Assembly (NCBI GenBank): GCA_018907035.1 | Contig: JACCIC010000004.1 | Coordinates: forward strand, 1,083,001 to 1,147,000 | Reading direction: 5' to 3' | From: Sycobia sp. Sy_11 | Lineage: Eukaryota > Arthropoda > Insecta > Hymenoptera > Epichrysomallidae | DNA length: 64,000 bases | In this document: one piece after another, positions 40,288 through 51,639 of the stretch | How positions within the stretch are numbered: the stretch's first letter is position 1 | Layout of the letters: the number at the start of each line of letters is the position of its first letter | Position numbers and translations under genes: made by a program | Notes under the pieces: generated by a model | Told to the model about the DNA's origin: nothing | Database searches by the model: none | What the model saw: the letters and a program-made list of their open reading frames with translations, nothing else

Positions 40288-40290
40288 TAC
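39007..40290. repeat. Microsatellite cluster and GC-rich island 8
   Basis: (TA)n at 39007-39024; (TA)n at 39146-39188 passing into (TTTA)n to 39220; (TA)n at 39715-39768, 40075-40130 and 40228-40285. Unique DNA at 39340-39690 and 39770-40070 is GC-balanced without a convincing frame. Confidence 0.9.
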
Positions 40291-41069
40291 ATATCAAATT
40301 ATCAAAGTTTAAATATTATATTTTATGAAACAAGAGTTCATAATTATTTGAAAGAATTTGAAAAGTGTGCATATCCGCTAAAAATTATATCTTGATATTA
40401 TAAATTCTTAATTTTACATATATGTATTAGATCATTTTAAGAGGAAACTTTGAAAAGAGGTAATAATATTCGTAAATAAAAATATTACAACGAATTTTCT
40501 GATCAAAATAACAGAATTGATAATAATAACCACAAAAGTATTTACAAAATAATAAATTAATAAGATCGAATCAATAGCATTTAGGTTTTCCAAGAGCTTC
40601 TGCAGTTACAAAATTTATTAGACTGTTGAAAAGCTGACAAAAAAGATGTACCTAATGTTAAATTAGTGACAATGGAAAGAGATACATTGGCGACGATGGC
40701 TATGTTCAAACAAGCATTATAATGCCAAGCTCATTACACACTGAATCAATGAAATCTTAACTAAATCAATGAAATCTTAAGTAAATCAATGAATAAAGAG
40801 TAGTTTAAAAACTGATATATGTACCGGTTTAAGATAATAAAAGTAGTTTTACGACATACATATTGTAATTACTTTTTCAAAATTCGATATAAGTTTATCA
40901 TATTATTTTATAGTTTTATGGCATATCAACCTGTATATTATGCATTAAAATAGTTTCTTAGATTTGCGATTACTAGTATTTAATTTGAAAAAATGTTGAC
41001 CTAACTAACGAAATTCAAACGAATATATTTTCTTATTAGGGCTGAGATAATACCTATGCTGAGACAAGA

Positions 41070-41070
<1 letters not shown>
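40291..41070. other. AT-rich intergenic DNA with 20-nt tandem repeat
   Basis: The unit AAATCAATGAAATCTTAA-TA recurs with a 20-nt period about 2.7 times at 40742-40795. Nothing else recognised. Confidence 0.6.
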
Positions 41071-41071
<1 letters not shown>

Positions 41072-41139
<68 letters not shown>

Positions 41140-41140
41140 C
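41072..41140. repeat. (TA)n(GA)n microsatellite
   Basis: About 22 TA units followed by about 12 GA units. Confidence 0.95.
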
Positions 41141-43024
41141 AATTTCAAAACTTGAATAAGATCAAAACAATATTTTAATTGACCAACGGCTGTCGCTCGC
41201 CGAGATTAGATTACTTTTTTGTGAATCTTTGATGGACTGGGAAAAATCTATAAAAATGTTAGAAAAAATTGTTCAATTTATCCATTACTTTCCTAAATTC
41301 CATGTAGCTTATAATAGTAACAATTCATTATCATCGGGTGTTTATCAAACTATTTTCATCACAGAATAAAGTACTTTTTCATGTAATACATACAATATAA
41401 TATTCACTGCAAATAATTATTTAATACAGTAAAAATAAAATTGCTGTACTCTTCACGAAAATCTACTACGCAAAGCCTATGTACTATACTGCACTAATAG
41501 TAAAACCTAATTTTCTTGTGAAAAGCTCAATCGAATTTTGTAGTGGCCAATACTTGTATTATTAATTATTTATCAAAATGAACTTTAAAAACTGAATAAT
41601 TTTAAATGAAAAAGAAAATGTACGAAGACATGCAAGTATTGCTATACGAAAAAAACCCATAACATAATTAAAAAACTGTCTGAATATTAGATGCAACATA
41701 ATAAATACATTTTTGAACAAAAGATAAAATAATATTAGAATGAATTATAATTATTTAATATTATACAAATAATCCCAAAACAAGTTGCCAATATTAATAT
41801 TGAATTATATATGCAAAACTATTTATATTAAAACAATTTCAAAATCTGAATAATAAAAAATATTTATTAATACAATATATTCTTATATTCATAAAAATAC
41901 AATTATTTTATAACATACAAATTCCATTCAACAATTACTATGCTCTTACATTCCAGGAGTACATAAATTATTAATTACACACGAATTAATTAAAATAAAA
42001 GTTTGCCGGAATCGAAACTTACTTAATTATTATCAAGTCTTTGCTTCTAGGAGATGATTCCTCATATTTTATAAATTGCTACGATGTAAAATTTACAAGT
42101 AATCATAGTGGTATATTTTACAACTTTTCCACGGCATCTTCATTAAAATTGAAGTTCCTTGGCAATATAAAGTGTATACACTGCAAAAGAAATAGAAAAA
42201 GAAGAATTAATAAAACTTTAGTATTTTTTCTTTAAATTATTGAATGATACAAATTTAAGTAATAGTATATAACCAAATAAGAATTTTTTATAAAAACATT
42301 ATTAAAAAAATGAATTTATATAATTTAAGAGAAAATTATTTTTTTTAAGTTTTATGTTCAATAAATATACAAGTTTTTGCATTTGCTTTTAATTTTATAT
42401 ATAATATTTCAATAGAATACAAAAATTTATTTATAGATTTTCAAAGACAAATTCGCGAACAATGTTAAAAAATAGATTAATAACTTTGGTTTTCTGAAAA
42501 TTGAGTGGGCAGCATGGTTTGAGTGATAAGCAAGTAAAGTTTATTTCAAAAAGACTATATTTTACAACACTCCTACATGATAAACGTTATAAAAATGCTA
42601 TATTCAAACACTGTAAATAGTTTTCTTTTAAAATTGATCGTATACTTTTTAATACGCGTTCTCCTAATAAGCCCTGACTGATACAGCACTGAATCCTAGC
42701 CAATCTTAATATCAATAAAATATAATGATAAAATATTAAGTTATCGAACAATATAATATAACTCTTGAATTAGTTCATGGATTATGAGCATGATTTACAT
42801 TTTTGATGATTGAATTGAAAAAAGGTCACATATCAATAAATGGTTGCATATTTTTAATAGTTAAATCTGCACCATCAATTAATATTTCATAGATACATTA
42901 TGAGATAACCGTAACAGTATTAAAACTTAATCATGAAAATTGCCTGAAAATTAAATTCTTGTTTGAATCAAAGTACTATATATGTAAAATATTCGAAAAT
43001 TATCCTCGGTATTTAGTAGTTCGA
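41141..43024. other. AT-rich intergenic DNA
   Basis: Nothing recognised; the part nearest MED14 may be its 3' flank. Confidence 0.5.
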
Positions 43025-43056
43025 CCGATTTATAACTAATAATAGTTATAAATCGG
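43025..43056. repeat. Perfect 14-bp hairpin downstream of MED14
   Basis: Arms 43025-43038 and 43043-43056 are exact reverse complements with a 4-nt loop. It lies about 570 nt past the MED14 stop codon. It could be a 3'-UTR or termination-proximal RNA structure, or a relic of a transposon palindrome. Confidence 0.6.
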
Positions 43057-43429
43057 ATAACAAAATTATATAAGCAAAAAAGTTATTAAAACAGAAACTA
43101 TAACGCATTTTATCTTTGCTATGATTTAAATATACAATTTTTTGAATATTCTACCATCGATGAAATATATTATTTTCCATTGTAAATTTTTATTTTAAAT
43201 TGATATTAAAATTAAAAAGGATGACCTCCCTATTGTATGCAAAAAATCTCCTAAGTAGTAGATTACTCAAGTTTATTTTTGTGGCTTTTAACTTTTTAAG
43301 TAGTTCGTGATAAACCAAGGATTTTTTGATAATCTACCTTTTCTTTGCGCTTAGAAAATTGTGATTTTTGTTATCAAGTTGAAAGTGAAGATCAAAGAAT
43401 TATTATATATATCTAAATAAGTTTGATAT

Positions 43430-43435
43430 TTTATT
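43430..43435 (-). terminator. Candidate polyadenylation signal of MED14
   Basis: AATAAA on the minus strand about 195 nt past the MED14 stop codon. Other hexamers occur further on in this AT-rich stretch, so the choice is weak. Confidence 0.25.
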
Positions 43436-43628
43436 TCGTAGCTAAAAAAAGTTTTAATCAATCAGACAGTATCAAAGATATTCATGGTAACTTATTATAA
43501 ATAGTTGAAAATAAATGCTAAAAATCTGAATAAGCTCTTTATAAATATAATAGTATACCTACTTTTTTACTATAAAACTTATCATTTATGATGAAATAAG
43601 TTAGAATTCAAAGGACTTACTACTAGTA

Positions 43629-46600
43629 TCACTGTGGTCCACCCATCATATTCATCGGTGGCATTCCCTGTGTTCGATATGGTCCTTGTGGTGGACCCTG
43701 AGCTCCAGGCATCATCTGCATACCCGCATTTGTGATCTGTTGTCCACTTGTCACCGGTCCAGATCCCATTGCTGGAGACATTTGCTGAGGCACTGTCTCT
43801 GAGGGCAGCGTTAAATTCAGCAAGAGATTCCTTACCGCAGGAAAAATAGAACATTCTGGCGAATTATTGACGTACTCAGCAAATCGCTTGAGCTGCATGG
43901 AAACGGCAGTCATCGCAGAAGCAGGAGCAGAGTCTCTCTCATTAGCTAGCTGCGTTAAATTTGTTCTTACATCATACACTAGCGGTAAAATTAGAGACGG
44001 TGGTTCCTCGTCCTCTCGACATTGTATGCCTAGTCTCGTAATATGTAAGAAGAACAGAATCTTAAGTTTATGATGAATGACTGCCGGCATGCCACACGGC
44101 ACTATCGGCATCGCCGAGGGCGGAACACGAAGACACCACTGTACAGACCACTTCATCTGCTGCTGTTGAACTAGACCGGGAATAAGTTCTAGCTTCATTA
44201 TTTGTACGAAGTCCTTTAGAACGTTAAAAGGTATGTTGAGCATATTAACGAAACCGTGGAGCGTATTTGGTTTAAACGGAGGAGCAACTGCTCGCGTGTC
44301 AAAAAACTTTTCCATTATTTGAAGATCGTCTATAGTCCACTGTTTATTATGTTCTTGCATTGGTTGTATTTTAATGTGCAATGATTGCATGTTTTGTGGA
44401 TTTAATGACACACGACATTGAAGTGTGTCAACCTTGAAGTGTATCACCCCGGGTTCGGTACTGATCATCGTGAGATTCTCGTTCGTCTGAATGAAACGCT
44501 GTAATTGTCTACGCATATAAACGCAACCAAGGAATCTTTCTAGAGGTGACATATCTGGACCCGGTAGACCCGAAGGATGCTTTGAATATGAACAAAGTAG
44601 CTCTAACGTGTCATAAGTTAGGAGAGTGGGTATAGCACCAGCCCAAGACCTTTGGGGCAGCACTCGAGAAACGTGATTTCCCATTCTATGCTCAGACATC
44701 TGCTGAGGACTGTGGAGCGGTACATGACCAGGACTTTGTCCAGGTCTGACTGGGGACGGTCGTGATATGCTCGGTGAACCCGCCCAGTTTGAAGCTGCTG
44801 GCGAAGCCATGCTTTGAGAAGATGGAAAAGGACTACCATCGATACCATGGCCCGTTTGCATAAAAGAACTGGCGGGAGAATGGCCTACTTGAACGTTACT
44901 GCAAGGCCCCGGAGATGAAGTCGGCATCAGACCCGCTGGACTAGGTGCATGCATGGGATTCAGGGGACTCGCGACTAGACCAGAACCCGGTGAAGGATGA
45001 GGTAGAACGTTAGGAGTATTAGGTGTTAGAGAGGGTGGCGAGGCCAGGTTTAATGACATCCCTGGACTGTTACCATAATTTTGATGTTGACTCGTTTGGG
45101 ATATATTTGCTGTATGTGGACTCGCCGGGGTATTCGGATTACTACCAGAGGGTGGGGTTAAAGGAGGATGAAATCTCAAACTTTCTCGTTGTTGTGCGGG
45201 TGACTGAGGACCACTACGGTGATGTGCTAGGAAACCGATATTTCCTGCTCCGTTACCCTCATTGTCTATTGTTACGGGCGAAGGTGGATTATCATCTTCG
45301 GATTGAGATCTTCGTCGGTATATGGCATTTTTATCTACGTATTGCGAGAGAAAAGTACTCAAACTTTGAATAGGGGTAAATCCTTCAACGACGTTACTGT
45401 GATCAAATCTACAGTAAGCTCCATCACGTAAACTCACAAAACCATCGCCTCTAAAACATAATTCTAAACAGTACATATTTTGATAGGCTATACGAACCAA
45501 AGTTATACATTGAGGCATAACAATGAACGTCTGCACCGGTATTTGTGTTCTTTTCTCATATAAACCAAGCTGCGGTAATATGGGCAATTTACTTATTGAA
45601 GTTAATGGTTGAAGAGTTTCATTTAAGATATGAATTATTTGCATTAAATTTTTATCTCGGTTTAAATTTGCCTCGAGTTGTTCTTTCAGTAAAGAATGGG
45701 CATTTTCAATTGTAGTTGTTGGACTTCTTCCAAAGTACAGCTTGAAAGCTTTTTGATTGGAGTCCCATTGAACTGTAACAGTCGCCCTCCTGTAAGGTCC
45801 GTAAGACATAATTAATTTACTGTAATTAAAGGACTTAATGTTTACAATATTACGTAAATTAACTTTTTCCATTTTGTAATATTCAGACAGATCGTGTACT
45901 AAAGAATAAAGATTTACAATTTGAGCCCAATCATTGAGCAATGAGTCTACCATCTGAGGTATAGTATCTATCGTTCCCATTTCATACTGAAAATAAATTG
46001 GTCTTCTCAACCCTTGTTCTTTGAGATGACTACTTATTAATGGACTACTAAAAAAGACAAATTCTACTAACCAAGTTCTTCCTGTACCTTTACCTTGTAC
46101 TCTAATGGCTACACTAAGCAATTTTTTTAATAATGCATTCCAAGCACTGTTAGTAGCCACATTCGTTAATGGTATGGGAAGTTGCACAAGTTTTAATACA
46201 AGTGCTGTAGCATTTGCTTCTATCTGCAAACCTTGATGAGCAATTTCACGTTTTGTTAGTTCTTGAGCAAGCATTACAAATGGTATCTGTTCATCACAAA
46301 GTGCAACTACATGAGCCAGTTCTGGAATAAAATATGCTGGGGATTTTGGTCTTTTGTTTTGCGAAGAATTACTAGTATCAGCTCGTATACTCAAGCCTGT
46401 ACTTCTACGTTTTTTACCATTTTTGTCTGTTGAATCTGTTGTGCCAGTATTATCAATTTCACTGTTTTCACAATCAATACTTGTAAATGATCCATGTGTT
46501 ACAACAAATGTATCAAATTCTATAAGACTTTCTAAACGTAGATAAATATTATGACTTTTAGCATCAATATTATCATCATTACTCGTATCATGTTCTGTTG

Positions 46601-48257
46601 AGCTTGGTTTAACTGAACAGAGATGAAATGTACATTGAATTTCGCATGGTGATAATTCATTTTCCTTGAAAGATACAATTAAAATAACAGTTGGATGTCT
46701 ATGAAATTGTACAAGGATTCTATGTTTACTAATTGAAGTTATTGGATGATCTGGTTGAAATAGTAGTGGCAACTTTTCATGAGGTGTTGCAGGTAAATGT
46801 TGTAAAGTTTTTTCACATCTTTTTTGCGTAATCCAAAATTTTAGTTCTGTTATTAGAACTGGAAGCTTTGAATGATCTTCATTTAATGCAGTAGTAAGAT
46901 CTGGAACAAGTGGTGCATCATACTGTGGTATATGACACTGTAACATACCTGTATGCGTATCAACAGCAATCAAAAGTAATTCAGCTCTTAAACAAGGTTG
47001 CAATACAGGAACAGATAAAATTGCTGGTGAACCTGCTAAAGTACATTCAATTCCTTTAAACATACTTTGCAATTCTTGTTTTAAATCATTTAATCGATTC
47101 CTTGTTCTTATATAAATCGTGTGAACTAATAAGTATTCCAATGATAGTTGATTTGATCTAATTGCTAGATCTGAAATTTCACACTCTTTGTTAGCCAATG
47201 AAGGAGTATGTACAATGGCTAAAGGCTTAGCAGGATCGTGTTGATCTACTAAAACACTAAGTTTATATCCGAGCTCTGAACCAGAATCTTTATTCGTTAA
47301 TTCTTTCCAATAAGATATAGTTAAACATTCACCACATATATACTTATCTATACGAATATGATCATCCAATCGATCTCTCATTAAACGTAATGTTTGTGAA
47401 TATAAAACTTCTAGCTGCAGAGATTGACAAAAATAATGTAAAATATGATATACTTCAGATAGAGGATCAGTACTTTCTGAAAGTCGGGCCTGTACAACTT
47501 GATGTACATACTGTGTTTGTAAAGGATGAACCAATGATTTTCCATCACCAGTTTCACGATCTGAGACTAAAATTTCAAGATCTAATAATCTCCAAGGTAA
47601 ATTTGGACCATCTCCCATTACAGTTAATGAAACACAAAATTCTTGTTCAACTCGAAATGTTACTCGTCCAACATCAATTTCCAAATTTTTCATTTGAGGT
47701 AATAGATTTCCTGTAACAAGCCTGTGTTGTATAACTTGATTTAATCTCTGCAAAGTGCTTCTTTTTTCTGATACTGTTATTGGATCGGGAGGAACAATTT
47801 TTTCTCTTATGCAGGCAGGAAGGCGATTATAGGATCCAGTAGTTAATACTTCAACAGCAGCAGGTAAGTGAAAATTTGGTAATCTGGCATGAACTAAAGT
47901 TTCTCTAGCCATTCGAGCTAAAATATCAGCTGTATCTACAAAAAGTAATGATTGTTTATCTAAAAATGCCATAATATGTGCAGATTTTTCAACTTTTGTA
48001 GCACTGTTAGCCCACTTTACTAATGCCAACAACCGAACAAAAAGTTGTCGAGTTCTCGCCGAAAAATTATAGATTTCTATTTTGCGTTCCATATCAGTCT
48101 TGCGAGGTAATAACTCAGCAAGTACTGTAAGTTCTTGGTATATTCTTTGAATAATAAAATCTATTAATAACCCAAGAGAAATAGAACCTCCACGATTTCC
48201 CTCCTGTGGCATATTAGTCACAGGAGTTTGATGCCCTTCCAATGGAACTGGAGCCAT
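43629..48257 (-). CDS. MED14: Mediator of RNA polymerase II transcription subunit 14, single exon
   Basis: A 1542-aa open frame encodes the Mediator backbone subunit that links the head, middle and tail modules in the nucleus. The N-terminal MED14 domain is clear at about residues 26-220, including an LXXLL motif (LAELL, 46-50) followed by PRKTDMERKIEIYNFSARTR and FVRLLALVKWA, the family signature. A predicted disordered stretch rich in Ser, Pro, Gly, Asn and Gln spans about residues 985-1190 and separates the central region from a conserved C-terminal block (about 1200-1470). The last about 50 residues are Gly/Met/Pro/Gln-rich. The start ATG at 48257 sits in a strong context (ACCATGG). The length matches animal MED14 (about 1450-1700 aa). 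No intron interrupts the 4.6-kb frame, which is unusual for this gene in animals. A donor-like AGTAGTAAGT lies just after the stop codon, so a 3'-UTR intron is possible. Confidence 0.97.
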   Translation of the reverse strand: MAPVPLEGHQTPVTNMPQEGNRGGSISLGLLIDFIIQRIYQELTVLAELLPRKTDMERKIEIYNFSARTRQLFVRLLALVKWANSATKVEKSAHIMAFLDKQSLLFVDTADILARMARETLVHARLPNFHLPAAVEVLTTGSYNRLPACIREKIVPPDPITVSEKRSTLQRLNQVIQHRLVTGNLLPQMKNLEIDVGRVTFRVEQEFCVSLTVMGDGPNLPWRLLDLEILVSDRETGDGKSLVHPLQTQYVHQVVQARLSESTDPLSEVYHILHYFCQSLQLEVLYSQTLRLMRDRLDDHIRIDKYICGECLTISYWKELTNKDSGSELGYKLSVLVDQHDPAKPLAIVHTPSLANKECEISDLAIRSNQLSLEYLLVHTIYIRTRNRLNDLKQELQSMFKGIECTLAGSPAILSVPVLQPCLRAELLLIAVDTHTGMLQCHIPQYDAPLVPDLTTALNEDHSKLPVLITELKFWITQKRCEKTLQHLPATPHEKLPLLFQPDHPITSISKHRILVQFHRHPTVILIVSFKENELSPCEIQCTFHLCSVKPSSTEHDTSNDDNIDAKSHNIYLRLESLIEFDTFVVTHGSFTSIDCENSEIDNTGTTDSTDKNGKKRRSTGLSIRADTSNSSQNKRPKSPAYFIPELAHVVALCDEQIPFVMLAQELTKREIAHQGLQIEANATALVLKLVQLPIPLTNVATNSAWNALLKKLLSVAIRVQGKGTGRTWLVEFVFFSSPLISSHLKEQGLRRPIYFQYEMGTIDTIPQMVDSLLNDWAQIVNLYSLVHDLSEYYKMEKVNLRNIVNIKSFNYSKLIMSYGPYRRATVTVQWDSNQKAFKLYFGRSPTTTIENAHSLLKEQLEANLNRDKNLMQIIHILNETLQPLTSISKLPILPQLGLYEKRTQIPVQTFIVMPQCITLVRIAYQNMYCLELCFRGDGFVSLRDGAYCRFDHSNVVEGFTPIQSLSTFLSQYVDKNAIYRRRSQSEDDNPPSPVTIDNEGNGAGNIGFLAHHRSGPQSPAQQRESLRFHPPLTPPSGSNPNTPASPHTANISQTSQHQNYGNSPGMSLNLASPPSLTPNTPNVLPHPSPGSGLVASPLNPMHAPSPAGLMPTSSPGPCSNVQVGHSPASSFMQTGHGIDGSPFPSSQSMASPAASNWAGSPSISRPSPVRPGQSPGHVPLHSPQQMSEHRMGNHVSRVLPQRSWAGAIPTLLTYDTLELLCSYSKHPSGLPGPDMSPLERFLGCVYMRRQLQRFIQTNENLTMISTEPGVIHFKVDTLQCRVSLNPQNMQSLHIKIQPMQEHNKQWTIDDLQIMEKFFDTRAVAPPFKPNTLHGFVNMLNIPFNVLKDFVQIMKLELIPGLVQQQQMKWSVQWCLRVPPSAMPIVPCGMPAVIHHKLKILFFLHITRLGIQCREDEEPPSLILPLVYDVRTNLTQLANERDSAPASAMTAVSMQLKRFAEYVNNSPECSIFPAVRNLLLNLTLPSETVPQQMSPAMGSGPVTSGQQITNAGMQMMPGAQGPPQGPYRTQGMPPMNMMGGPQ

Positions 48258-48299
48258 GGTTTGAATTCAATTTATTATAGTTATTCTTGTATTTTTATA

Positions 48300-49420
48300 T
48301 TTCACAACATCTGAAATTATAAATACAACTTTTTAAAAATAACTTAATAAAATTAAAATTGTTTTAAAATTTATTTGGTAAAAAAAAATTATTTTAAATG
48401 AATTTTACATATGTTAATATAACATTTCCTACAGTAAAAAAGAGTTATCAGAAGTATAAATAGATTTAAAAGAAAAATATCTTATTTTTGTAATATAATA
48501 ATTGATTTGAATACTTGAAAAAGTTTTATTCATCAATAATCAATTAATTTAATATAATTATTAATTTAAAGATACAAAACATTTTGAAATGTTCACATTT
48601 GAATAACTTAACATATATTATAATTTAGATAAATTTTAAAAACTTTAAAAAGTTTATCATGAACTGAAAACTTAAATTATAATATGCTCTGAATTAGAAA
48701 ATATTATTTGATATTATAGACCAATTTCTAATCAATTTATCTCAATGCAAACATTACCAAAAATAAGCAGCACCTTAAAGTTAAAGGGATTTTTATATAG
48801 AAATTATTTTAAAAATATAATTTACCTTTAAATGAATTAATCGAAATTAGATAAAAAATATTGAGCACAATTCAAAAGTTCTATACATTTTTGTTTTCTC
48901 AGAATTGTTTACTTTAGAATCGTTTGTAAATACTTTAGAAATTTTATTTAACAAATCTTATAAATAATTTTTTTATATCAATTATATAATACACAGGACT
49001 TATAATTCAACACTTTATAAGAATATATTTATAACCATATAATAAAAACGAATAAATACACTAAACATTAATTACAATTTTGAGGTTATAGTAATTGAAA
49101 GCCTGTGACGTTTAAATATATATGTACAACTTTACATGTACACATCGCATCGCACAATCTCTCTATATGGACAACTGTGTAACTGTGTTATATCGACTAG
49201 CTGTATGATACAACCCAGTTAGCATCAACAGCTGTAGGATATCTGACTCCTACCTTCATGAAGTGCCGTCAAAATCTTTCACTAAAGGTAGTTAAATGGC
49301 AACTTTATGTAAACATTTTATGGAGCCAAATCAAATGGCTGCCGTCGCTCGCATCGCAAACAGAGCAACCCTTAGGAGCGACCATACAACGACATTCAAG
49401 CTGATTCGAACAGCAGTTGT
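48300..49420 (-). promoter_or_regulatory. Upstream region and probable 5' UTR/promoter of MED14
   Basis: On the minus strand an acceptor-like pyrimidine-poor TTTCAG (about 48310) lies about 50 nt before the start codon, hinting at a 5'-UTR intron through the AT-rich stretch 48311-49080. A short, more GC-balanced, non-repetitive segment at about 49160-49410, before the AAT/AAC satellite, is the best promoter candidate. No TATA box was convincing. This is inference from composition and position. Confidence 0.25.
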
Positions 49421-49429
49421 TGCGCATCT

Positions 49430-49509
49430 GCAACAACAATAACAGCAACAATAATTATAATAATAATAACAATAATAACAATAATAATAACAACAATAAT
49501 AACAATAAC

Positions 49510-49556
<47 letters not shown>
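49430..49556. repeat. (AAT/AAC)n trinucleotide satellite upstream of MED14
   Basis: An irregular mix of AAC and AAT units becoming pure AAT at the right end. The poly-Asn and poly-Ile open frames on the two strands are products of the repeat. Confidence 0.95.
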
Positions 49557-49558
<2 letters not shown>

Positions 49559-50684
49559 TCAACAATAAACAAACACGTACATCTGTAACAACTATTGTTC
49601 TGCATCTAAAAATGCATGCTAAATTTGTTTAAACAACTTTACAAACAATTTAATATTTTTACGATTGCGATGATCAACAACAAATCCAATAATGTAATTA
49701 AATCCACATTCTGTTAATATGTAAGAGTTTGCATAAAAATTATATTTAAAACATGTTACATTAACTTTGCGATTTTGTCGAAGAGCATTGATGTATAAAA
49801 TATATAAATATAAAAGTAGTTGATACAAATTAACTATCAAAAATACATTTTTTTAGAACTTAAATAATTAAATATGTACTGAGAAAGAACGCTTTCAATT
49901 AATTTTATTTCTGAGAAAATGTACATTACCGAAAAATACATTCTTGGGATATATTTTTAAACATAATAGCATTAGTAACAAAAATTTAATATACCTTTGT
50001 AACAGTACATACTCGCAGTAAGCTCGCTGCGAACTATGACTAGGTGGTATAACGAAGATCGTGAATGGACTTATTACATGTGAGTATATCTGAATATCGA
50101 TATTTGTGTTTTTGGAGTGCTGATTACAAAAATAGTAGTATTTGGCGAAAATGAAATTTTTATGCCAAAAATCATAAAAAAGCTCTTCTAACATATTTCG
50201 GGAACTATAGTAAAATCTCCAAAAAAAGATTTCATACAAAAATTGTAAATCTCATTGAAATGCATATTTTTTATTCTATATATTTATTCTCTCGAAGCAT
50301 CATTTCTTGAGAAAAATGTATTTAAATATACCTGTATTGAGTATATGCGGAGAATCGTTCAAGGGACCCCGAAATTGAAAGTTTAACTTTTGTCCAAAAA
50401 TATATATTATCGAAAAACTGTATAAAACAAAAAATATGATTTGTCATCAGCTCTATAATTTTGACTTTAAAGTTTTTTGAAATTTTTCTTATCTTCTGAG
50501 ATAAATTCGGAAAAGTATGATTTTTTATTTTAATAAAATTTTATTGATTGATTTAATTTAAAGAAAAAATTAATTTGAAGCTCATTGTATCGCTGGTCGC
50601 TATTGCATCATTGGTCTCGAAAGTCAAAAGCATATCCAAAATATATTCAAAATATTAGAATGAGTCAAAATTGATTTGTGCATT
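49557..50684. other. AT-rich spacer between MED14 and the mariner copy
   Basis: Nothing recognised; the right part may contain the unrecognised 5' part of the mariner element. Confidence 0.5.
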
Positions 50685-51265
50685 TTAACAGTAGTGATTT
50701 TGATATCAATGACAAAGAGTGTCCGGGCCAGCTAAAAAAGTTTGAGGGTGAAAAATTCGAGGTATTTCTTTATGAAAATCCGCGTTAAACTTAAGAACTT
50801 GCTGCATCATTGGAAACAACATACTAAGTAATTTCCAAGTATCTAAAATCACCGAGAAATAGGAAATTGGGTACCATATGAACACATGCTGAGAAACGTT
50901 GAAAATCGTCTTTCTCCTCGGAATTTTTTCTTTAACATCACAATAAGTCGTTTTTGCAACGAATTGTTATTGTAGATATAAGAGGTACTGTAAATAGTAT
51001 ACAAAACGAGAAATCTATACAAATAAGATAATGCTCTGCATTTGACGAAATCAAAAGGGTGTGTTCTACTACGAATTGCTAAAAAAGGATTAGACAGTCG
51101 TTGGATCATTTTACCAAACACAACTTATGCTCATATTAATTATTATATCAAAAATTATTTGGAAAACAAAGGATTAGAAATTCTGCTTCATCCAACTTGA
51201 AGCTCAGATCTTGCTACTTATGCCTACCACTTGTTTTGATCTATGTCTGACCAAAATATGCTTCA
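50685..51265 (+). pseudogene. Decayed mariner (Tc1/mariner superfamily) transposase
   Basis: Reading the plus strand with frameshifts gives, in the correct order, fragments of a mariner transposase: SDFDINDKECPGQLKKFE near 50695-50745, ELAAS-like text near 50800, KLG then WVPYEHMLRNVENRL near 50865-50915, LQRIVIVDI near 50960, QKGVFYYELLK near 51053-51085, and EILLHPT-SSDLATYAYHLF near 51178-51235. This order covers the HTH linker, the first catalytic-Asp region and the region around the last catalytic Asp. Many stops and frameshifts show that it is dead. The N-terminal part and the terminal inverted repeats were not recognised. It lies between MED14 and EFR3. Confidence 0.8.
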
Positions 51266-51387
51266 CTTCATCTGCAGGTATCAAACATTTACTTGATTCG
51301 TTTTTGATAGTCACATATACTAAATTATAAGAACAATTACCGGATTTTCCAAAAATTGTTGGAGTATAAAGATATGTGTATGAGTGT

Positions 51388-51390
<3 letters not shown>

Positions 51391-51480
<90 letters not shown>
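51391..51480. repeat. (GA)n(GACA)n compound microsatellite
   Basis: About 20 GA units followed by about 10 GACA/GACAGACA units, just past the mariner remnant. Confidence 0.95.
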
Positions 51481-51484
<4 letters not shown>

Positions 51485-51639
51485 AAAAGAGAGACAAACT
51501 AGGCGGTAATATGTAATAATTTATAGAGTTAAGGATCTTTTTTTAGAAACAGAATTGTTTTTTGTATGGCTTTACTAATTCTGATATATGAGTAAAAGTA
51601 TAATCTAATAGAAGAAAGTCACCAATAAATATTTTAATC

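Noticed and set aside
40742..40795. Short direct repeats considered as a CRISPR-like array
   Set aside because: Contiguous 20-nt tandem units without spacers, in a eukaryotic genome.
43867..47716. Plus-strand and alternate-frame ORFs inside MED14
   Set aside because: Shadows of the MED14 coding sequence.
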